DNA from: Deltaproteobacteria bacterium
GTDB lineage: Bacteria; Desulfobacterota; Binatia; UBA12015
DNA: 41,190 bases
Assembly (NCBI GenBank): GCA_016874715.1
Contig: VGTK01000032.1
Location: 1-41,190 of the forward strand
Reading direction: 5' to 3'
The position numbers and the translations under genes were made by a program. Below, piece after piece: positions 1 to 10,295 of the stretch. The notes under the pieces were generated by a model, which saw only the letters and a program-made list of their open reading frames with translations, was not told the origin of the DNA and did no database searches. Positions within the stretch are counted from its first letter, which is position 1. Every line of letters begins with the position of its first letter.

Positions 1-2156
<2,156 letters not shown>

Positions 2157-2160
<4 letters not shown>

Positions 2161-2642
2161 TCGGCGGGGAACACCCACACGCCGCCGTCGTCGACCAGGT
2201 ACGAGAGAGCGTCCTCGCCGAACACGCCATCGGCATCGGCGAGATGGTTCAGGAAGTGGGTATCGCTCGCGTAGCCGCGATCGTGCACCTGGCAGTAGAA
2301 GCTGCCACCGGCGCCGTGGCCCCCACCGACCACGCCGACGTACAGCCCGGGTACCGGCGCCTGGTAGGCGGGCACGAAGCGGCGCGGCGCGGCAACGCCA
2401 CCGCCGATCGGCGGTCGACCCGCCGGGTTGAGCGGCGTCGGCCCGGCCGGGTTGAACGGCGTCGGGCCGGCGGGCCCGTTCAGCGGCGGCTGCGGGCGCA
2501 CACCGACGACGTGTCCACCGAACTGCGGGAGGCCACCGCGGGCCGGCGACTGGGCCTCGGCGAGCGCGACACCGGCGAGGACCAGGACGCAAGCGGTCGC
2601 CAGCGCCCGTGCTCGATCGCTCCCGCCAATCCATCCGTTCAT
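2157..2642 (-). CDS. Secreted proline/glycine-rich hypothetical protein
   Basis: This 161-residue protein has a likely Sec signal peptide: basic start, hydrophobic segment around residues 13-29, and an AEA-Q cleavage-like site. The mature part begins with a low-complexity stretch in which the short unit NPAGPTP recurs (about residues 55-75). A Gly-rich segment and a C-terminal globular part with one Cys follow. I do not recognise a family. It sits between the DUF3106 gene (ATGA overlap at 2639-2642) and uvrB (GTGA overlap at 2157-2160), so it is probably co-translated with both. An exported envelope role is inferred only from the signal peptide and the sigma/anti-sigma context. Confidence 0.8.
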
Positions 2643-3004
2643 CGTTCGCCCTTCCCGCCCTTCCAGCGCTTGTACTTGTTCTCGAACTCCCGTCGCTGGT
2701 CCGGGCTCATCTGCCGGTACTTCTCGAAATTCCGCTGCACACGCGCGCGCTCGCCGTCATCGAGCTGACGCCAGCTCTCGTAGCTTCGATCCATGCGCTG
2801 ACGGCCCGACTCTGGCAAGCGCTGGTAGCGCTGCAGGTTCTCGAGCGCGCGCTGACGATCTTTCGGACCGAGCTCCTGCCAATTCTGCACCGGCCGCGCG
2901 CGCGGCTTCCCCCGCGCCTGCACCGACGTGGCGAGCATCGTCGCGAGCAGGATGCCGGCGGTCGCCGCCACGGTCACCGCTCGAAGCGTCGCGCGGTTCG
3001 CCAT
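2639..3004 (-). CDS. DUF3106 family exported protein
   Basis: This 121-residue protein has an N-terminal signal peptide (hydrophobic residues about 10-28) and a highly charged helical mature region. The mature part carries the [19 protein letters not shown] and [16 protein letters not shown] patterns typical of DUF3106 proteins. The molecular function of DUF3106 is unknown; the family is often found next to ECF sigma and anti-sigma genes, as here. The anti-sigma stop lies 6 bases upstream of this start, and the 3' end overlaps the next gene by ATGA. A periplasmic role linked to the sigma factor's stress signal is inference. Confidence 0.88.
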   Translation of the reverse strand: MANRATLRAVTVAATAGILLATMLATSVQARGKPRARPVQNWQELGPKDRQRALENLQRYQRLPESGRQRMDRSYESWRQLDDGERARVQRNFEKYRQMSPDQRREFENKYKRWKGGKGER

Positions 3005-3010
3005 CGCTCC

Positions 3011-3808
3011 TCAGCCAGCGCCGCCGTCGCCCGGCAGCGGGTCCGCCCCCTGGCCGGCGAGGACGGCGTCGAGGTTTCGCAGCGCGTCGAGCTTGCGGAC
3101 GATCGGGTAGTTCAGGAACAGGTCGGGACGCTCGAGCAGCTCGCGCGGCGGATCGAGCTCATTGACGGCAACGAGCTCCTCCGCCGGAGCGGCGGCATCG
3201 GGGGTGTCTGGGGTATCGGTCTCGGGTTCCCCCCTCGCCGAGGTGCGGCGAGCGACCTGCTCCCGCGCCGGAGCGTCGTTCACCGCGCTCTTCGAGACAC
3301 GCGACGCGGAAGCCTTGACCGGCTCGGCCGGCACCGCCCGGGCCGCCGTCGCGGATGCGTCGGCCGCTGCGCGCCCACCGTCCACCGCTCGCGACCTCGG
3401 AGCGAGCTCGGAGAATGGCGGGGAGAGCACCAGGAGCACGAGGCCCGCCGCGAGTGCGACGCCCGCGGAGACCCCGGCCCAGAGCCGGCGACGCCGTCCC
3501 CGACCGGGACGCACCGCCGAGCCTGCACGCGAGGTCATAGGGCGAGCCGCTGCCCGTCCCGACCCGGCGGCCGGGTGCCCCTGCTCGGCCTCCACGCGCT
3601 CCCAGACCTCGGCGAAGCGCGGGCGCGCCTGCTCGCCCAGCGCGGCCAGGTGGCGCGCCACGACGCGGCGCGTGGCCCGGAGTGCGTCCGCCTCGCGGGC
3701 GCACTCCGGGCACGCCGCGATGTGGCCTTCCACCTCACGTCGCTCGGGCAGCACCAGCTCCCCGTCGAGCAGGGCCACGATCGACCCGGTCACCGTCTCG
3801 CAACTCAT
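3011..3808 (-). CDS. Zinc-finger anti-sigma factor, single-pass membrane protein
   Basis: This is a 265-residue ZAS-type anti-sigma factor expected to bind the ECF sigma factor encoded just upstream. The N-terminal domain has the H-x3-C-x2-C zinc motif (H29, C33, C36 in HIAACPEC). An Arg-rich stop-transfer patch precedes one membrane helix (about 109-129), and a long Ala/Pro/Arg-rich periplasmic tail follows. I chose ATG 3808 because it overlaps the sigma-factor stop as ATGA (3805-3808); the same frame is open further upstream but there it only shadows the sigma gene. Known logic of such pairs is that an envelope signal releases the sigma factor; the specific signal cannot be read from sequence. 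Confidence 0.9.
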   Translation of the reverse strand: MSCETVTGSIVALLDGELVLPERREVEGHIAACPECAREADALRATRRVVARHLAALGEQARPRFAEVWERVEAEQGHPAAGSGRAAARPMTSRAGSAVRPGRGRRRRLWAGVSAGVALAAGLVLLVLSPPFSELAPRSRAVDGGRAAADASATAARAVPAEPVKASASRVSKSAVNDAPAREQVARRTSARGEPETDTPDTPDAAAPAEELVAVNELDPPRELLERPDLFLNYPIVRKLDALRNLDAVLAGQGADPLPGDGGAG

Positions 3809-4437
3809 CGATCGTCCTCGAGATAACCCTTCAAACCCGCCTTGAGGCGTTGAGTTGCGCGGAAAATCAGGCTCTTCACCGCCTGCTCGGAGCACGAGAG
3901 GATCTCGCCGATCTGCTGATAGCGAAGCTCCTCCACCCGGCTCAAGACGAGTGCCGTGCGCTGCGCCTCGGTCAGCTCCCGGATCAGCTCGGCGACGCGC
4001 TCCTCGAGCTCGCGCTGCGCGCTGTACGACTCGCCCTCGCGCGGCACGGGGTCGGTCGGGTCCCAGGCCGGGTCGTCGCCCTCGCGGCCCGCGTCCGGGT
4101 CCGTTCGGGTGCGGTAGTCGTGCCGGCGGACCTCGTTCAGGCACAGGTTGTGGGCGATCGTGTACAGCCACGTGGAGAACTTCGCGCGCGGCTCGTAGGT
4201 CTCGCGAGTCCGGTAGACCCGCAAGAACGTGTCCTGGGCGAGCTCGTCCGCTCGGGCGGCCGAGCCGACGAAGCCCGCCGCGAAGCGCGCCACGGCGGGC
4301 GCGTGCTTCTCGAACAGCGCGCGAAAGGCCTCGCGATCGCCTGCCTGCACGCGAAGCATCAGGGAAGTGTCGGAGTCGGTGCTCGGATCCAAGTTGAGTG
4401 GTCCTAGCAACCCGCCGGCGGCACGAAGGTCGCGCAC
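3805..4437 (-). CDS. ECF (RpoE-like) RNA polymerase sigma factor
   Basis: This 210-residue protein has the two-domain ECF layout. Sigma region 2 holds FRALFEKHAPAVARFA, ADELAQDTFLRVYR and FSTWLYTIAHNLCLNEVRR (about residues 35-110). After an acidic linker, region 4 carries the helix-turn-helix RYQQIGEILSCSEQAVKSLI (about 170-195). It directs RNA polymerase to stress promoters and is held by the adjacent anti-sigma factor. The N-terminus before SDTSLML is not conserved, so the start could be somewhat downstream of the chosen codon. The gene is divergent from the histidine kinase, with 62 bases between them. A weak ECF-like GAACC sits there on the minus strand, but no convincing -10 was found. 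Confidence 0.93.
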   Translation of the reverse strand: MRDLRAAGGLLGPLNLDPSTDSDTSLMLRVQAGDREAFRALFEKHAPAVARFAAGFVGSAARADELAQDTFLRVYRTRETYEPRAKFSTWLYTIAHNLCLNEVRRHDYRTRTDPDAGREGDDPAWDPTDPVPREGESYSAQRELEERVAELIRELTEAQRTALVLSRVEELRYQQIGEILSCSEQAVKSLIFRATQRLKAGLKGYLEDDR

Positions 4438-4499
4438 CGCCGGAACGGATCGGCTGCCACGGGTTCAGTTTGCCCCACTCGGATGTATATTGGCGAGCC

Positions 4500-6167
4500 A
4501 TGCGCAAACGCGGCAACGATCCATCGCGCGACGGCGCCGCCGCCGCTCTGGCGACGCTGCCCGAGCACCTGGAACGCATCCAGAGCTATCTTCGTGGCTG
4601 CGGGCTGCTCGCGTTCCCGGGCAACGAGTCGCCGCTGCGCCGCCAGCTCGCCGACTTCCTGGAAGCGCACGACTCCGAGATCGTCGCAACCTGGACGACG
4701 AGCATCGCGCAGGCGCTGCAGATCGAGTCCGGCCGCGTGGACGAGCTCGCGCACGACATCGCGGGCGCGCAGAAGCGGTGGAGCGCACACATCCGCGACC
4801 CGGAGGACATCGAGACCTACGTCGTCCTGCGCGAGCACGCGCGCGGCGGCTTCATCTCGAAGCACATGCCATCGCGCTTTCTCTCGAGCCAGCTCAAGAT
4901 CCGGCAGATCATCGCCGACCTGCTGCGGCGCGAGCTGCGCGGCAGCCCCGACCTGCCCGAGCTGCTGGCCCTGCTCGATCAGGAGTTCTGGGAGCGCGTG
5001 CTGCACATCACCGACTTCTTCGTCGAGGCCCGCCAGCGCGAGGTCGCCGAGCGCAACCGCGAGATCGAGGACCAGGCCGAGAGCTACCGGCGGTCGGTCG
5101 ACTCGGCGCCCACGCCGATGCTCATGCTCAGCGCCGACTCCGGCGTGGTCTACAGCGCGAACCAGGTGGCGGAGCGCGAGATAGGCAGTGACGCCCGCGG
5201 CCGCCCGCTCTGGGACCTGCATCCCGACTCCGAGCGCACGGCGGTGCGCGAGCTCCTCACCGAGACGCGCCGCCGCGGCCACGGGGCCCGCGGCAACCTG
5301 CACCTCGAGCGCAGCGGACGGAGCTTGCTCCCGGTCGACGTGCGCGCGGCGCTGATCGAGTTCGGTGACCACCACTCGCTGCAGATCATCTACGTCGATC
5401 TGTCCGACCGCCGCCAGCTCGAGTTCCAGCTGATCCAGTCCGAGAAGATGGCCGCGATCGGCCAGCTCGCGGCCGGCATCGCGCACGAGATCCGCAACCC
5501 GCTGGCGATCATCACCAACGCGCTCTACGATCTCGGCGCACTGCTCGACGACCCGCGCCCCGAAGTGCGCGAGGACCTGCAGATCGCGAACGCCGAGATG
5601 GCGCGCGCCCAGGAGATCATCAGCAACCTGCTCGAGTTCTCGCGCGACAACAAGACCGAGATCCAGGCCGTCGACGTGAACGCGCTCATCGAACGTACGC
5701 TCAAGCTGATGAACAAGTATCTGCAGAACAACGGCGTGCGCGCGAACCAGGTCCTGGGAGCGGTCGAGGCGATCGACGTCAACGAGAACGGCATGCGGCA
5801 GGTGCTGCTGAACCTGATCACCAACGCGGTGCAGGCGATGCCGAGCGGCGGCGAGCTCAGGATCGCGACCAGCGCGCCGTCACGCGGCCGCGTGCGGATC
5901 GAGATCTCCGACACCGGCATCGGCATCCCACCACAGCGGCTCGGCCGCGTCTTCGATCCGTTCTTCACGACGAAGGCGCCCGGCGAGGGTACCGGGCTCG
6001 GACTCTACGTCGTGCACACCGTCGTCAAGAACGCGGGCGGCAGCATCGAGGTACGGAGCACGCCGGGGCGCGGCACGACGTTCGTCATCGACCTTCCCAT
6101 TCACCAGCCCAGCCTGATGCTCGACCTCGATGAGTCCGTGGCACCGCGCGGCGGAGACGACCCATGA
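4500..6167 (+). CDS. Soluble PAS-domain sensor histidine kinase
   Basis: This 555-residue kinase starts at ATG 4500; an earlier in-frame codon would run into the sigma-factor leader. The order is an all-helical N-terminal domain (about 35-175) resembling RsbRD-type sensor domains, a PAS domain (about 198-310), HisKA with the H-box AAGIAHEIRNPL (His329), and HATPase_c. The ATPase domain has N-box LLNLITNAVQAM, G1 DTGIGIPP, F-box FDPFFTTK and G2 GTGLGL. No membrane segment is visible, so it probably senses a cytoplasmic signal. The stop overlaps the next start as ATGA, so it is the partner of the sigma-54 response regulator. The RsbRD assignment is tentative; the kinase core is certain. Confidence 0.94.
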   Translation: MRKRGNDPSRDGAAAALATLPEHLERIQSYLRGCGLLAFPGNESPLRRQLADFLEAHDSEIVATWTTSIAQALQIESGRVDELAHDIAGAQKRWSAHIRDPEDIETYVVLREHARGGFISKHMPSRFLSSQLKIRQIIADLLRRELRGSPDLPELLALLDQEFWERVLHITDFFVEARQREVAERNREIEDQAESYRRSVDSAPTPMLMLSADSGVVYSANQVAEREIGSDARGRPLWDLHPDSERTAVRELLTETRRRGHGARGNLHLERSGRSLLPVDVRAALIEFGDHHSLQIIYVDLSDRRQLEFQLIQSEKMAAIGQLAAGIAHEIRNPLAIITNALYDLGALLDDPRPEVREDLQIANAEMARAQEIISNLLEFSRDNKTEIQAVDVNALIERTLKLMNKYLQNNGVRANQVLGAVEAIDVNENGMRQVLLNLITNAVQAMPSGGELRIATSAPSRGRVRIEISDTGIGIPPQRLGRVFDPFFTTKAPGEGTGLGLYVVHTVVKNAGGSIEVRSTPGRGTTFVIDLPIHQPSLMLDLDESVAPRGGDDP

Positions 6168-7639
6168 GCGCGCGGATCCTTCTCGTCGAGGACGAGGCGA
6201 ACATGACCCGGACGCTGAGCCGCATCCTCGAGCGCGCCGGCTTCGAGGTGGCCACCGCGGCCAACGGCCGGGAGGCCCTCGAGATCCTCGACCGCGAGGT
6301 CATCGACGTGCTCATCACCGACCTCAACATGCCGGTGATGGACGGGATGACCCTGCTGCGCTCGATGCAGGAGCTGGTGTCGCGGCCGGCGACCGTGGTG
6401 CTCACCGGGTACGGCACGATCCAGAGCGCCGTCGACGCGATGAAGCTCGGCGCGGCCGACTACCTCATCAAGCCCTGCAACCCCGACGACCTCAAGATCG
6501 TGATCGGGCGGCAGCTCGAGCTGCGGTCCCTGCGGCGCGAGGTCGCCAACCTCAAGCGCGAGGTACAGCGCTGGCAGCGCTACGGCGACCTGATCGGCGA
6601 CGACCCGGCGATGCAGCGCATCTACACGACCATCGCGACCGTCAGCCAGAACAAGAGCACCGTGCTCATCACCGGCGCGAGCGGGACGGGCAAGGAGCTG
6701 GTCGCGCGCACGCTCCACGGCAAGTCCCCTTGGCACAGGGCACCGTTCGTCGCGGTGAACTGCGGGGCGTTCACCGAGTCGCTGCTCGACAGCCAGCTGT
6801 TCGGCCACCGGCGCGGCGCGTTCACCGGCGCGATCAACGATCAGGAGGGCGTCTTCCAGGCGGCGACCGGCGGCACGCTGTTCCTCGACGAGGTCTCCGA
6901 GATCCCGACGAGCCTGCAGGGCAAGTTCCTGCGCGCGATCCAGGAGCGCGAGATCACGCCGCTCGGCACGACCCGCCCCGTCAAGGTCGATGTCCGGCTG
7001 GTCGCTGCCAGCAACCGAGACCTGCGCGAGCAGATCCGCGTCGGCCTGTTCCGCGAGGACCTCTTCTATCGCCTGAACGTGGTCAACATCCACCTGCCAC
7101 CGCTCGTCGAGCGGCGCGGCGACATCCCGGCCCTGATCGACCACTTCATGGTGGAGTTCGCGCGCCAGTACGGTGTCCCGCCGAAGCACCTGTCGCCCGA
7201 GGCGCGCGAGCGTCTCGTCGCGCACGACTGGCCTGGCAACATTCGCGAGCTGCAGAACACCATCGAGCGCGCGTTCGCGGTCACTACGGCGGACGCGATC
7301 GAGCTCGACGACATCGCCCCCGGGCTGCCGCCGCTGGCCACGGGTGCCCAGCTCGCGCCGCCGGCCGCCGACCCCGCCGCCACCACCACCGCGACGGCAT
7401 CCGGCCACCGCGAGGCCGGGGGGAACGAGGCGCCACCGGCGGGCACTGCCGCCGACGGCGGCGGGTCGCTCACGGCGCCGCCCGCCGACGTGCCCGTCGT
7501 CACCCTCGAGGAGGCCGAGCGTCGGGCGATCTCCGCCGCCCTGCGACAGTCGCGCGGCAACAAGAACGAGGCGGCGCGGGTCCTGAACATCGACCGCCAG
7601 CGGCTGTACCGGAAGATCGAGAAGTATCGTTTATCGTGA
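6164..7639 (+). CDS. NtrC-family sigma-54-dependent response regulator
   Basis: This 491-residue enhancer-binding protein has a receiver domain (phospho-acceptor D53 in ITDLNMP, signalling K103 in LIKPCN) and an AAA+ sigma-54 activation domain. The AAA+ domain shows Walker A GASGTGKE (about 171-178), GAFTGA (218-223) intact for sigma-54 contact, and the Walker B region [12 protein letters not shown] Pro/Ala-rich linker (about 395-445) joins it to a Fis-type helix-turn-helix ([20 protein letters not shown]). Phosphorylation by the overlapping kinase should let it open sigma-54 promoters. Two strong -24/-12 matches lie 4.3 and 6.7 kb downstream, ahead of polysaccharide genes; control of those by this protein is inference. 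Confidence 0.96.
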   Translation: MSARILLVEDEANMTRTLSRILERAGFEVATAANGREALEILDREVIDVLITDLNMPVMDGMTLLRSMQELVSRPATVVLTGYGTIQSAVDAMKLGAADYLIKPCNPDDLKIVIGRQLELRSLRREVANLKREVQRWQRYGDLIGDDPAMQRIYTTIATVSQNKSTVLITGASGTGKELVARTLHGKSPWHRAPFVAVNCGAFTESLLDSQLFGHRRGAFTGAINDQEGVFQAATGGTLFLDEVSEIPTSLQGKFLRAIQEREITPLGTTRPVKVDVRLVAASNRDLREQIRVGLFREDLFYRLNVVNIHLPPLVERRGDIPALIDHFMVEFARQYGVPPKHLSPEARERLVAHDWPGNIRELQNTIERAFAVTTADAIELDDIAPGLPPLATGAQLAPPAADPAATTTATASGHREAGGNEAPPAGTAADGGGSLTAPPADVPVVTLEEAERRAISAALRQSRGNKNEAARVLNIDRQRLYRKIEKYRLS

Positions 7640-7773
7640 CGCGCCGGTACCTTGCGACAGCCCGGCGCGCGTGACATCCACGAATCGGCACCGATTTCGA
7701 TGCACCGGCGGTGCAGAACACGGCCTGAAGGCGCGATCCACGTGGCACTAAACCTGATGAACTTCGGTACCCG

Positions 7774-8166
7774 ATGACCACCTGCGTGAAGGTTCTCGTC
7801 GCGACCGCAAGCAGTAATCTGCAGAAGCTGATCTGCAGGATGCTCCAGCGAAGCGGCTACGCCACGGACGAGGTCGATTCGGCAGCCGCAGCCCTGGAGG
7901 CGGCCCGCACCTCCCGGTACGAGGCCGTGGTGACCGACATGCACCTGCCCGACTGCTGCGGTGCGACGCTGGTGAACCGGATGCGCGAGGCCGGGGTGGC
8001 GACGCCGGCGATCCTGCTGGTCGAAGCGGAGACCCCGCGGGTCCGCGAGGCCGCCAGCGCCCTCGACGCGACCCGGTGCCTGCGCTCGCCGGAGCTCGAT
8101 CGTCTCGGCGAGATCATCGCCCTGGTCCGGGCCGGCGACGACGACGCGCAGCGCGGCGAAGCCTGA
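7774..8166 (+). CDS. Stand-alone receiver-like protein with degenerate acidic pocket
   Basis: This 130-residue protein has receiver-domain spacing and the phospho-site-like motif VVTDMHLP (D55). The two N-terminal acidic residues that bind Mg in true receivers are missing (the strand reads VLVATASSN). The conserved Lys near the end is not at its usual KP motif (RCLRSPEL). It therefore may not be phosphorylated normally and could act as a phosphorylation-independent partner. It follows the NtrC-type regulator by 134 bases on the same strand, which suggests a link to that pair. No output domain is attached. Confidence 0.82.
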   Translation: MTTCVKVLVATASSNLQKLICRMLQRSGYATDEVDSAAAALEAARTSRYEAVVTDMHLPDCCGATLVNRMREAGVATPAILLVEAETPRVREAASALDATRCLRSPELDRLGEIIALVRAGDDDAQRGEA

Positions 8167-8193
8167 TCGGCGGCCGGGCGTGCGGCGGCTCGC

Positions 8194-9399
8194 TCAGGTC
8201 GAGTAGGCCGAGTTCAGGTCGACGTAGTCCTTCGAGAGGTCGCTGCTCAGCAGCCGCGCCTTGCCCTTCCCCCGTCCGATGGCGATCGTCACGTCGAACT
8301 CCGATTCGGCCATGACCGCGCGCGCCTGCTCGCGTGCCGTCGCGATACCGGCGCCGCGACGGAACACCTCGATCTCGCCGATCCGGATCGAGACCCGCGC
8401 CGGGTCGACGGCAACGCCACTGTAGCCGACAGCGCACGCGATCCGGCCCCAGTTCGGGTCCGCCCCGAAGAACGCCGTCTTGACGAGCTGCGATCCACCG
8501 ACGGCGCGCACGATGCGCTCGGCATCGCGATCGCTCGCCGCCCCGCGCACGAGGATGCGCACGGCCTTCGTCGCCCCCTCGCCATCGAGCGCCACCTGGC
8601 GCGCGATCTCGGACGCAACCGCGCCGACGGCCCGCGCCAGCGCCTTGCGTGCGGCGCCGTCACCGGTGATCGTCGCGTTGCCCGCCGCTCCGCCGGCGAG
8701 CAGGAAGAGGCTGTCGTTGGTGCTGCTGTCGCCGTCCACCGTGAGCTCGTTGAAGGGCCGTGCCGCCACCTCGCGGGCGAGCCGTGCGGCCGTTCGCCGA
8801 TCGACCGCCGCATCGGTCACGACGTAGACGAGCAGCGTCGCCATGTCCGGCGCGATCATGCCCGCGCCCTTGCCGATGCCCGCCACGTTGACGACCTTCC
8901 CGCCGATCCGCGCGGTCGCTCGCGCCACCTTGGGGAACGCATCGGTGGTCATGATCGCTCGCGCGAAGCGCCAGAGTCCGTCGGGCGTCGCGTCGGCGGC
9001 GGCGCGCGCGATTCCGGGGCCGAGGCGTTCCATCGGGAGCTCGACGCCGATCATGCCCGTCGACGACGGCGCGACCAGCCGTGGTGCGACGCCGAGCGCT
9101 CTCCCGGCAAGCGCGCACATGCTCCGGGCATCGGCGAGCCCCTGCCGTCCGGTGCACGCGTTGGCGTTGCCGCTGTTCACGACAACCGCTTGCAGACTGC
9201 CGCCCTGCACGCGCTGGCGCCCGACGACGACCGGAGCCGCGCAGAACGTGTTGCGCGTGAATACCGCGCCGACTGCCGCCGGGCGATCGGCCACGATGAT
9301 CCCGCAGTCCGGTAGCCCGCTCTTCTTGACTCCCGCGACCACCCCTCCGAAGCGAAAGCCCGGCACCACGATCTCGCGCTCGACGACCTCGCGCTTCAC
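8194..9399 (-). CDS. argJ: Bifunctional glutamate N-acetyltransferase / amino-acid acetyltransferase (ArgJ)
   Basis: ArgJ transfers acetyl groups from N-acetylornithine to glutamate in the cyclic arginine pathway; bifunctional forms also use acetyl-CoA. The 401-residue protein has the oxyanion-hole region SSTGMIG (T114, G115) and the self-cleavage site GAGMIAPDMATLL, where T188 becomes the N-terminal nucleophile of the beta chain. The C-terminal signature DPNWGRI is also present. I chose GTG 9399, which follows a G-rich ribosome-binding stretch; the frame stays open to 9636 but that part has no ArgJ-like sequence. Length matches the family. No other arginine genes are adjacent. Confidence 0.96.
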   Translation of the reverse strand: MKREVVEREIVVPGFRFGGVVAGVKKSGLPDCGIIVADRPAAVGAVFTRNTFCAAPVVVGRQRVQGGSLQAVVVNSGNANACTGRQGLADARSMCALAGRALGVAPRLVAPSSTGMIGVELPMERLGPGIARAAADATPDGLWRFARAIMTTDAFPKVARATARIGGKVVNVAGIGKGAGMIAPDMATLLVYVVTDAAVDRRTAARLAREVAARPFNELTVDGDSSTNDSLFLLAGGAAGNATITGDGAARKALARAVGAVASEIARQVALDGEGATKAVRILVRGAASDRDAERIVRAVGGSQLVKTAFFGADPNWGRIACAVGYSGVAVDPARVSIRIGEIEVFRRGAGIATAREQARAVMAESEFDVTIAIGRGKGKARLLSSDLSKDYVDLNSAYST

Positions 9400-9694
9400 G
9401 CCGCTACCCCCCTCGTGACGCCGGCGAGGCCCGTCCTCCGCTGCCCGTCGCCCTCGCCCGCGCTGCCCGCACGCGACTGGACGGCGTCGGCTCTCCGGTT
9501 GCCAGCGATCCCGCGTTCCATGGATCCGGTGATCAACGTCAAATGAGTCCGCTTGGCAAGCGTCGTCCGGCCACGCCGGGGCCCAGCGCGACTTGCAGCA
9601 TGCGGACGAGCACCATGGCGAGTCCTGTTGCCGCATCGCGAACGCTCACCATGCGCGCACCCGCCGCCGGCGCCACCGATCGGGCCCGCCGACC
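9400..9694. other. Intergenic stretch without recognised elements
   Basis: This 295-base gap lies between argJ and the DUF309 gene, both on minus. Frames are open through it because of the high GC content, but none looks like a protein family. It should contain the argJ promoter. A TTGACG box is present on minus near 9540, but I could not pair it with a convincing -10 hexamer. Confidence 0.4.
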
Positions 9695-10255
9695 TCAGAG
9701 CCTGACGCGAGGTGGCGGCGACTCACCCCGCGCGAGGCGCCCGCGATATTCCGCGAGCAGAGTGCACAGCCGGGCGACGGGAAACCCGCCCCACTCGGCA
9801 GGGGCGGCCGAGAGCTTCGCAGCAGCGGCAGCAGATGCGCGGAGTGCGGGGCCCGGACGGGCACCTGCCCCGTGGTGCCAGGCGACGGCGGCCTGGATGA
9901 TCCCCTGCAGGTAGCGCCGTCGCTCGCCCGTCGCCGTCCGCCACGGCGGCTCGAGAATCTCGTGCACCTCGAAGTACAGCGCATGCGCGAACAGCACGCG
10001 CGCCTGCGCGAGACGCGTGGCGAGATCGTCGCCGCGCGGCGCCTGGTCGAGGGCCGCCGCGTAGCGCTGAAGTCGCTCGCGAGCGACCGCCGTCCGCACC
10101 CACGGCGCGGCGTCGTCGCCATCGGGGCGTCGCAGGAGGCCGCGCACGGCGCCATCGCCCTCCAGGGACGCCAGATCCGCGAGCAGCAGCTGCACCAGCG
10201 CGTTGCGCGTCGCGAGCGTCAGCTCGTCGGGGGAAGGTCGTTGCGGCTCCGCCAC
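9695..10255 (-). CDS. DUF309 domain-containing protein
   Basis: This 186-residue protein has the DUF309 core: ARVLFAHALYFEVHEILEPPW, then RRRYLQGIIQAAVAWHH, in a helical bundle (about residues 95-150). The biochemical role of DUF309 is unknown; the motif is thought to form a small helical domain with conserved His/Glu residues. I chose GTG 10255 because a clear GGGAGAG ribosome-binding site lies 7 bases upstream. The open frame extends to 10852, but that stretch shadows lnt on the other strand. It is divergent from lnt with only about 40 bases between the starts. Confidence 0.82.
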   Translation of the reverse strand: MAEPQRPSPDELTLATRNALVQLLLADLASLEGDGAVRGLLRRPDGDDAAPWVRTAVARERLQRYAAALDQAPRGDDLATRLAQARVLFAHALYFEVHEILEPPWRTATGERRRYLQGIIQAAVAWHHGAGARPGPALRASAAAAAKLSAAPAEWGGFPVARLCTLLAEYRGRLARGESPPPRVRL

Positions 10256-10295
10256 GAGTTTACTCTCCCACCGGCCATCGGTACCTCGTAGCACG

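Noticed and set aside
4470-4499. TATATT just before the kinase as a -10 box
   Set aside because: No acceptable -35 at 16-18 bases and transcription would begin at the ATG itself.
7743-7760. TGGCAC before the receiver-like gene as a sigma-54 promoter
   Set aside because: The -12 position reads TGATG rather than TTGC.
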